Assembly (NCBI RefSeq): GCF_018305005.1
Contig: NZ_JAGQEG010000041.1
Coordinates: 1-46,722, forward strand
Source of the DNA: Collimonas silvisoli
Lineage (GTDB): Bacteria; Pseudomonadota; Gammaproteobacteria; Burkholderiales; Burkholderiaceae_D
Direction of reading: 5' to 3'
DNA length: 46,722 nt
Of this stretch, positions 42,118 through 46,722 are shown in pieces. How positions within the stretch are numbered: position 1 is the first letter of the stretch; every line of letters begins with the position of its first letter. The translations under genes and the position numbers were made by a program. The notes beneath the pieces are model-generated. The model was given only the letters and a program-made list of their open reading frames with translations. It did not search any database and was not told the DNA's origin.

Positions 42118-43404
42118 ATGGCGACAACTCAATCCAGCCCATCGAAATTCGGCACAGTTCTGCGGGTTACCAGCGGTAACTTCATGGAGATGTTCGATTT
42201 TTTCCTGTTCGGCTTTTACGCGACCTACATTTCAAAAACCTTTTTCCCGGCCGGCGATGAATTTGCCTCGCTGATGCTGACTTTCATGACTTTCGGCGCA
42301 GGCTTTCTGATGCGCCCTTTAGGCGCCATCATCCTGGGCGCGTATGTCGACCGGGTCGGCCGCCGCAAGGGCCTGATCACCACCCTGGCGCTGATGGCGC
42401 TCGGCACCATGCTGATTGCCTTCGTCCCTGGTTACGCCAGCATCGGCTATGCAGCGCCACTGCTGGTATTGATCGGCCGCCTGCTGCAAGGCTTTTCGGC
42501 GGGAGTTGAGTTGGGCGGCGTCTCGGTCTATCTGTCGGAAATGGCAACGCCGGGCAATAAAGGCTTCTACGTTAGTTGGCAATCGGCCAGTCAGCAGGTC
42601 GCAATCATTGTCGCCGCAGCCCTCGGTTTCGGCCTGCAAGTGTGGCTGCAGCCTGCGCAAATCGCCGACTGGGGCTGGCGCATTCCGTTCTTTGTCGGCT
42701 GCATGATTGTGCCGGTGCTGTTTGTGATTCGCCGCTCGCTGCAGGAAACCGAGGAGTTCATGGCGCGCAAGCACAAACCCGCTGTGCGTGAAATCCTGCG
42801 CTCCATGGTCGATAACTGGGGCTTGGTGATTGCCGGCATGATGCTGGTCTCGATGACGACTGTCTCGTTCTATCTGATCACCGTCTACACGCCGACTTTC
42901 GGCAAGAGCGTATTGAAACTCAGCACCATTGACGCGCTGGTGGTTACCTTCTGCGTCGGCATTTCGAACTTCATCTGGCTGCCGGTGATGGGCGCCCTGT
43001 CCGACCGCATCGGCCGCAAGCCGCTGCTGCTGGCATTTACCGTCCTCACCATCCTCACCGCCTATCCGGCCTTGTCGTGGCTGGTAGCCGATCCGACCTT
43101 CCAAAAGATGCTGATGGTCGAACTCTGGCTGTCATTCCTGTACGCCAGCTATAACGGCGCGATGGTGGTGGCTCTGACCGAAATCATGCCGGTCGAAGTG
43201 CGCACTGCCGGCTTTTCCCTGGCTTACAGCCTGGCAACCGCGATTTTTGGCGGCTTTACGCCAGCCATCGCCACCGGCCTGATTGAATACACCGGCGACA
43301 AGGGCGCGCCTGGCATGTGGATGACTGCTGCGGCAGTATGTGGCCTATTTGCAACATTATATTTGCACCGTAAAGCCGGCAATCAAAAGCCTGTACCGGC
43401 ATAA
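42118..43404 (+). CDS. MFS transporter, citrate/tricarballylate-proton symporter-like
   Basis: A 428-residue major facilitator with twelve hydrophobic segments. Features of the metabolite:H+ symporter group are [19 protein letters not shown] near the start, [22 protein letters not shown]-type loop 2-3 (here MRPLGA...DRVGRRKG), [24 protein letters not shown], and DRIGRKPLL in the second half. The closest known types are citrate (CitA) and tricarballylate (TcuC) symporters, but other carboxylates are possible. The start at 42118 is taken from homology; the ribosome site is weak. It stands between rho and rpmE, bounded by the rho terminator. Confidence 0.88.
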   Translation: MATTQSSPSKFGTVLRVTSGNFMEMFDFFLFGFYATYISKTFFPAGDEFASLMLTFMTFGAGFLMRPLGAIILGAYVDRVGRRKGLITTLALMALGTMLIAFVPGYASIGYAAPLLVLIGRLLQGFSAGVELGGVSVYLSEMATPGNKGFYVSWQSASQQVAIIVAAALGFGLQVWLQPAQIADWGWRIPFFVGCMIVPVLFVIRRSLQETEEFMARKHKPAVREILRSMVDNWGLVIAGMMLVSMTTVSFYLITVYTPTFGKSVLKLSTIDALVVTFCVGISNFIWLPVMGALSDRIGRKPLLLAFTVLTILTAYPALSWLVADPTFQKMLMVELWLSFLYASYNGAMVVALTEIMPVEVRTAGFSLAYSLATAIFGGFTPAIATGLIEYTGDKGAPGMWMTAAAVCGLFATLYLHRKAGNQKPVPA

Positions 43405-43468
43405 AACCGGAATCGGCCCCAAGGCACTGATTTCATTCATTTTTTCCAGTTAGCGGCCGATTTTATTG

Positions 43469-43474
43469 TATAAT
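43469..43474 (+). promoter_or_regulatory. -10 box TATAAT upstream of the L31 gene
   Basis: A consensus TATAAT about 100 bp before the start codon; no convincing -35 box is seen at the right distance. Confidence 0.35.
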
Positions 43475-43571
43475 TTACGGTTTTCCACCCCCGGCAAGTG
43501 ATCGACAATCGGGTCAAGAAGCAAGACGACCGACGAAGTGATTGATTGGCTACCACTCAATTGAGGCAATT

Positions 43572-43841
43572 ATGAAAGACGGCATTCACCCAAATTACCG
43601 CGAAGTTCTGTTCCACGACGTATCGAACGATTTCAAGTTCATCACTCGTTCAACTATCCAGACTCGCGAAAACATCACGCACGAAGGTAAAGAATATCCT
43701 TTGGTGAAGATTGAAGTTTCGTCGGAATCGCATCCGTTCTACACCGGTCAACACAAAATCGTCGACACCGCTGGCCGCGTTGACAAGTTCCGTAAGAAAT
43801 TCGGCGCTGTCGGCTCCAAGACTTCGATCGCAAATACTTAA
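43572..43841 (+). CDS. rpmE2: 50S ribosomal protein L31, type B
   Basis: An 89-residue L31 of the zinc-independent B type. It begins [18 protein letters not shown] and has the longer middle segment ([32 protein letters not shown]) with no cysteine pair for zinc, ending [12 protein letters not shown]31 helps join the two ribosomal subunits. The B form replaces the zinc form when zinc is scarce in many species, but is the sole L31 in some betaproteobacteria. The ribosome site is gaggcaatt. A terminator follows. Confidence 0.97.
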   Translation: MKDGIHPNYREVLFHDVSNDFKFITRSTIQTRENITHEGKEYPLVKIEVSSESHPFYTGQHKIVDTAGRVDKFRKKFGAVGSKTSIANT

Positions 43842-43857
43842 TTCGATCGTCAGTTTA

Positions 43858-43884
43858 AAAAGGCAGCTGCGGCTGCCTTTTTTT
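43858..43884 (+). terminator. Rho-independent terminator after the L31 gene
   Basis: AAAGGCAGC pairs with GCTGCCTTT around a 4-nt loop and ends in a run of seven T residues. Confidence 0.9.
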
Positions 43885-44075
43885 GTTTATCGGGATTGGC
43901 AGCATAGGCAGAATCCTGCGCCCGGCGCCGCATTGCCGCCAGCTCTTTGATAAATCGTAAAAGAATGTGTGTTTGCTTGAGAATATCAAGCACAAAAACT
44001 ACGCTCAGCAATAGCGAAGTACCCTGCTATCCGGCACAATACCCAGCAATTCAACATTGAACAAACGCCATTGTG

Positions 44076-45794
44076 ATGAAGCCCGTCCGCCTTCCCGCCT
44101 CCGCCACCAGCGCACTGCCACGCTGGGGCCTGTGGGCGCTTGGATTGCTGTATATCCTGCCCGGCCTGATCGGGCGCGATCCTTGGAAAAATGAAGACGC
44201 TTCCAGCTTCGGCATCGCCTGGACCATGGCGCATGGCGGCATCGCCGACTGGCTGGCGCCGAACATCGTCGGCCTGCCCATGCCCGGCGAAAGCCCGCTG
44301 ACTTACTGGATAGGCGCGATTTGCATCAAATTATTCGGCTGGCTGCTGGGCGATCCGCTCGCCGGCCGATTGTCAGCAGTAGGATTTTTCCTGGTCGGCT
44401 CGCTGTCGGTCTGGTACGCCACCTACTTGTTGGGGCGGCGCGCCGAGGCACAGCCTTTACGGCTGGCATTCGGCGGCCAGCCCGAACCAAGGGATTTCGG
44501 TCGCACTCTGGCGGATAGCGCATTTCTGATTTATCTCGGCAGCCTTGGCCTATTACTGCCAAGCCATGAGCCTATCGCCAAGAGCCTGCAGATTTCACTG
44601 GCGGCTTTCGCCATTTATGCAGCGGTGCGGCTGTTTGAAGCACGCAGCCTGCGCAGCGCGGCGTTGCTTGGGCTGACCTTTGGTCTGTTGATCCTGACGC
44701 GCGGCTGGGTGCTACCACTGGCTTTGCTGAGCGGTCTGCTAGTGTTAGCCTTGATGCGGGAAAAAGCCATTGCCAGGGATCTGCTGCTGATCACCTTGCC
44801 CGTGACAATTGCAGTTGCTGCTGTCTGGTTTGCCGCCAGTTGCGCATTCCTGCCAAATGGCATGAATCGTTTCACGGTTTGGGAAGATTTCAATCTGCGG
44901 CAACTCAGCTGGCCTACCTGGACCGCATTATCGTATTACTTTAAATACGGCATCTGGTTTGCCTGGCCAGCCTGGCCGTTCGCCGGCTGGGCCGTGTATG
45001 CTTGGCGCGAACAGCGCTCGACGCTGCATATTGCCTTGCCGCTGGCATTTTTCATCAGCCTGACGATCATGCTGTTGCTGAATCCGCATCCGGAAGAATA
45101 CATCTTGCTGCCTTTGCTGCCGCCGCTTGCAATCCTGGCTGCATTCGGTTTGCCGACCATGAAACGCGGCGCCATCAATGCGGTCGACTGGTTCTCGGTA
45201 ATGACCCTGACCGCTTGCGCCGCATTTTTCTGGCTGGCCTGGATCGCCAAGGAAAGCGGTTGGCCGGCGCAACTCGCCAAGAACGTCTACAAGCTGGCGC
45301 CCGGTTTCAAGCCGGAGTTCAATCTGATCGCGCTGGTGATTGCGCTACTCGGCTCGGTATTCTGGATATTGCTGGTGAACTGGCGCCTGTCGCGCCGGCC
45401 CACGGTACTATGGCGTGCCATTGTGCTGTCCTCCGGTGGTGTAATTCTGTGCTGGTTGCTACTGGCGACGCTGTGGCTGCCATGGTTCAACTACAGCAAG
45501 AGCTACGCCGGCGTAGCCGCGCAAATCCATCAACACTTGCCAGCCGTCAAACAATGCGTGGACACCAACGTCGGCCCGGCGCAGCGCGCATCGTTTGCCT
45601 ATTTCGGCGACATCCCGTTTGCGGCATACGGTCAGCCGCATTGCGATTTCCTGCTGTATCAAGACAATATCTCGGTCAAATCCGACGATGCGATCTGGCG
45701 CGAATTCAAAGGCGAGTGGAAACTGCTGTGGACCGGCCGCCGGCCTTCGGACCGCGATGAGCGCTTCCGCCTGTACCAGCGGGTCGGTAATTAG
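44076..45794 (+). CDS. GT-C type membrane glycosyltransferase, ArnT/PMT-like
   Basis: A 572-residue protein with about ten to twelve membrane segments and a short soluble C-terminal domain. Near the start, GLIGRDPWKNEDASSFGIAWTMAHGG holds the acidic pair (E-D) of the first periplasmic loop used by ArnT-like enzymes. LPMPGESPLTYWIGAICIKLFG and FLLVG/YATYLLGRR are also family-like. Such enzymes move a sugar from a polyprenyl-phosphate carrier to lipid A, protein or another acceptor. The acceptor here is unknown, and no carrier-sugar synthesis genes are adjacent. A GTG one codon earlier is an alternative start. Single-gene transcription unit. Confidence 0.75.
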   Translation: MKPVRLPASATSALPRWGLWALGLLYILPGLIGRDPWKNEDASSFGIAWTMAHGGIADWLAPNIVGLPMPGESPLTYWIGAICIKLFGWLLGDPLAGRLSAVGFFLVGSLSVWYATYLLGRRAEAQPLRLAFGGQPEPRDFGRTLADSAFLIYLGSLGLLLPSHEPIAKSLQISLAAFAIYAAVRLFEARSLRSAALLGLTFGLLILTRGWVLPLALLSGLLVLALMREKAIARDLLLITLPVTIAVAAVWFAASCAFLPNGMNRFTVWEDFNLRQLSWPTWTALSYYFKYGIWFAWPAWPFAGWAVYAWREQRSTLHIALPLAFFISLTIMLLLNPHPEEYILLPLLPPLAILAAFGLPTMKRGAINAVDWFSVMTLTACAAFFWLAWIAKESGWPAQLAKNVYKLAPGFKPEFNLIALVIALLGSVFWILLVNWRLSRRPTVLWRAIVLSSGGVILCWLLLATLWLPWFNYSKSYAGVAAQIHQHLPAVKQCVDTNVGPAQRASFAYFGDIPFAAYGQPHCDFLLYQDNISVKSDDAIWREFKGEWKLLWTGRRPSDRDERFRLYQRVGN

Positions 45795-45852
45795 TCCTAG
45801 CCTGATGGCAGGCGATGTACTCAGAGAAAAACGAATTCATACACAAAGGCTA

Positions 45853-45881
45853 TTGATCGCACCTAAGAAATCAGTCATAAT
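45853..45881 (+). promoter_or_regulatory. Promoter of tRNA-Leu
   Basis: -35 TTGATC (45853-45858), 17-bp spacer, -10 CATAAT (45876-45881), then a GC-rich discriminator (GCGGACGCG) as at growth-rate-controlled stable RNA promoters. Confidence 0.6.
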
Positions 45882-45893
45882 AGCGGACGCGTT

Positions 45894-45980
45894 GCCGAGA
45901 TGGCGGAATAGGTAGACGCACGGGACTCAAAATCCCGCGCTGGAGACAGCGTGCCGGTTCGATTCCGGCTCTCGGCACCA
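45894..45980 (+). tRNA. tRNA-Leu (anticodon CAA)
   Basis: An 87-nt type II tRNA with a long variable arm. The acceptor stem is GCCGAGA / TCTCGGC with encoded ACCA at the 3' end. The anticodon stem CGGGA / TCCCG carries loop CTCAAAA, giving anticodon CAA (reads UUG). The T arm contains GGTTCGATTCC. Confidence 0.97.
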
Positions 45981-45988
45981 ACAGACAT

Positions 45989-46018
45989 AAGGCTTCCAGA
46001 AATGGAGGCCTTTTTGTT
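45989..46018 (+). terminator. Rho-independent terminator after tRNA-Leu
   Basis: AAGGCTTCC (45989-45997) pairs with GGAGGCCTT (46004-46012, one G-T pair), followed by a T-rich tract. Confidence 0.85.
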
Positions 46019-46054
46019 TTGCTCCGTGCAATTAATTTCGAATGCAAACCGAGA

Positions 46055-46722
46055 TCAGAACTGGTGACGCATGCCGACCATCACGCTGCTGCGCGACTTG
46101 ATGAAATCGGTCGTGGCGCCGCTGGCGTCTTTGCTGATTGGGAAGGCATAAACGTCAAAGACGTTGCTGGCATAGCCTGCATCGATCTTGCTGTAATCGG
46201 CTTGCAGATAGACATTGCTGCGCTTCGACAGCTTGTAGTTGAACATGCTGACTACGGTGCGTTTGCTGCCCGATTGTGCACGCTGGCGGTCATAGTAAAA
46301 GCCGCCATACAGCTCTACCGCCGGCGTCGCCGCATAGGAAGCGCCGGTCGCCCAGACATCGTTTTTTTGCGGCGTCAGCTTGCTGCGGTGATTGAGATAA
46401 CTCAGAAAGAGCTTTAGCGCGCCTATCGGATAGAAGCCGCCAGCGCTCCATACCTTGTGATCGGCCACGCCGTTGATGTCGTGCGTCTGCTGGTAGCCGG
46501 CGCTGACGCTTGCCTGTCCAAACTCATACGCGAGGCTGCCGCCCGCTTTGCTGCCATTGCGGTTGGCGCCGGCCTGCTCGCCGAAGCCGTACATCAGCGA
46601 GCCAGAGAGCGGCCCAGCCTTGTGCTGATACATCAAGGAATTATCCCAGCGGTTGCCGCCGGTGTAGTTGTCGTAGATGAAGCCCGATTCGTAGACATTG
46701 GCCCAGCCAAACGGCTCATTGG
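46055..46722 (-). CDS. Outer-membrane porin, Gram-negative general type (5' end beyond window)
   Basis: At least 222 C-terminal residues of a trimeric beta-barrel porin. The frame is open to the right edge, so the start codon and signal peptide lie outside; the ATG at 46636 is internal. Alternating beta-strand sequences are evident (SLMYGFGEQAG, ASVSAGYQQTHD, LKLFLSYLNHRS, ELYGGFYYDRQ, VYLQADYSKID). The chain ends SSVMVGMRHQF, the terminal phenylalanine required for outer-membrane assembly. It resembles the OmpC/Omp32-like porins of Burkholderiales. It is convergent with tRNA-Leu. Confidence 0.93.
   Translation of the reverse strand, partial: NEPFGWANVYESGFIYDNYTGGNRWDNSLMYQHKAGPLSGSLMYGFGEQAGANRNGSKAGGSLAYEFGQASVSAGYQQTHDINGVADHKVWSAGGFYPIGALKLFLSYLNHRSKLTPQKNDVWATGASYAATPAVELYGGFYYDRQRAQSGSKRTVVSMFNYKLSKRSNVYLQADYSKIDAGYASNVFDVYAFPISKDASGATTDFIKSRSSVMVGMRHQF

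Noticed and set aside
45894-45980. tRNA-Leu as an integration (att) site
   Set aside because: The sequence after the tRNA is its own terminator and an ordinary porin gene; no integrase or repeated tRNA 3' end is present.
1-46722. CRISPR arrays, prophage genes or complete insertion sequences
   Set aside because: No regularly spaced direct repeats, phage structural genes, integrases or transposases were seen anywhere in the window.

Overview
The window looks like chromosome from a betaproteobacterium of the family Oxalobacteraceae (Collimonas/Herbaspirillum-like). This rests on moderate to high GC, the EVE-gene / 6S RNA / zapA neighbourhood, a trxA-rho pair with rpmE close by, a complete fdsGBACD formate dehydrogenase operon, and a small Trp-rich protein typical of the class. 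Genus is an inference from gene content; no database was searched.

Layout. 1-5.3 kb: an accessory toxin/immunity locus. It holds a phospholipase D with two HKD motifs (type VI secretion effector, Tle5-like, truncated by the window start), two tandem near-duplicate Sel1-repeat lipoproteins that are probably its immunity proteins, and a decayed stretch downstream. 5.4-9.6 kb: cytochrome c, a small Trp-rich membrane protein, a LysR regulator, lgt, and a malonyl-CoA-synthetase-like ligase. 9.6-11.3 kb: EVE-domain gene, 6S RNA with its own promoter and terminator, zapA, a ZapB-like coiled-coil gene, and a 265-bp inverted-repeat (MITE-like) element right against the start of the ZapB-like gene. 11.3-13.3 kb: a FUSC-type membrane protein and an exported lactonase-family beta-propeller. 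13.3-22.5 kb: a formate module. OFA-family transporter, fdsG, fdsB, fdsA, fdhD/fdsC and fdsD lie on the minus strand, with a divergent ModE/LysR-like regulator and a perfect 14-bp palindrome between them. 22.5-30.0 kb: a minus-strand catabolic cassette of enoyl-CoA hydratase family protein, spermidine/putrescine-type ABC transporter (binding protein, ATPase, fused permease), CaiC-like acyl-CoA ligase and IclR regulator, ending in a 54-codon proC fragment. 30.4-33.8 kb: three tandem paralogous amino-acid-binding lipoproteins followed by one permease but no ATPase gene. 33.8-39.9 kb: addB-addA recombination helicase-nuclease. 40.2-46.7 kb: trxA, rho, an MFS transporter, rpmE (type B), an ArnT-like GT-C membrane protein, tRNA-Leu(CAA), and a porin running off the right end.

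How it fits together. The transporter and fds operon would couple uptake or exchange of formate/oxalate to NAD-linked formate oxidation, with FdhD (FdsC) sulfurating the molybdenum cofactor. The 22.5-30 kb cassette reads as one transcription unit: uptake of an unknown small substrate, CoA activation, then a crotonase-fold step, with the regulator as one of the last genes. The crotonase lacks one of the two usual catalytic glutamates. Points most worth a second look are the mosaic immunity duplication, the MITE-like element at the ZapB-like gene, the proC fragment, the cassette with the altered crotonase, and the three-receptor/no-ATPase transporter with a promoter inside a hairpin.
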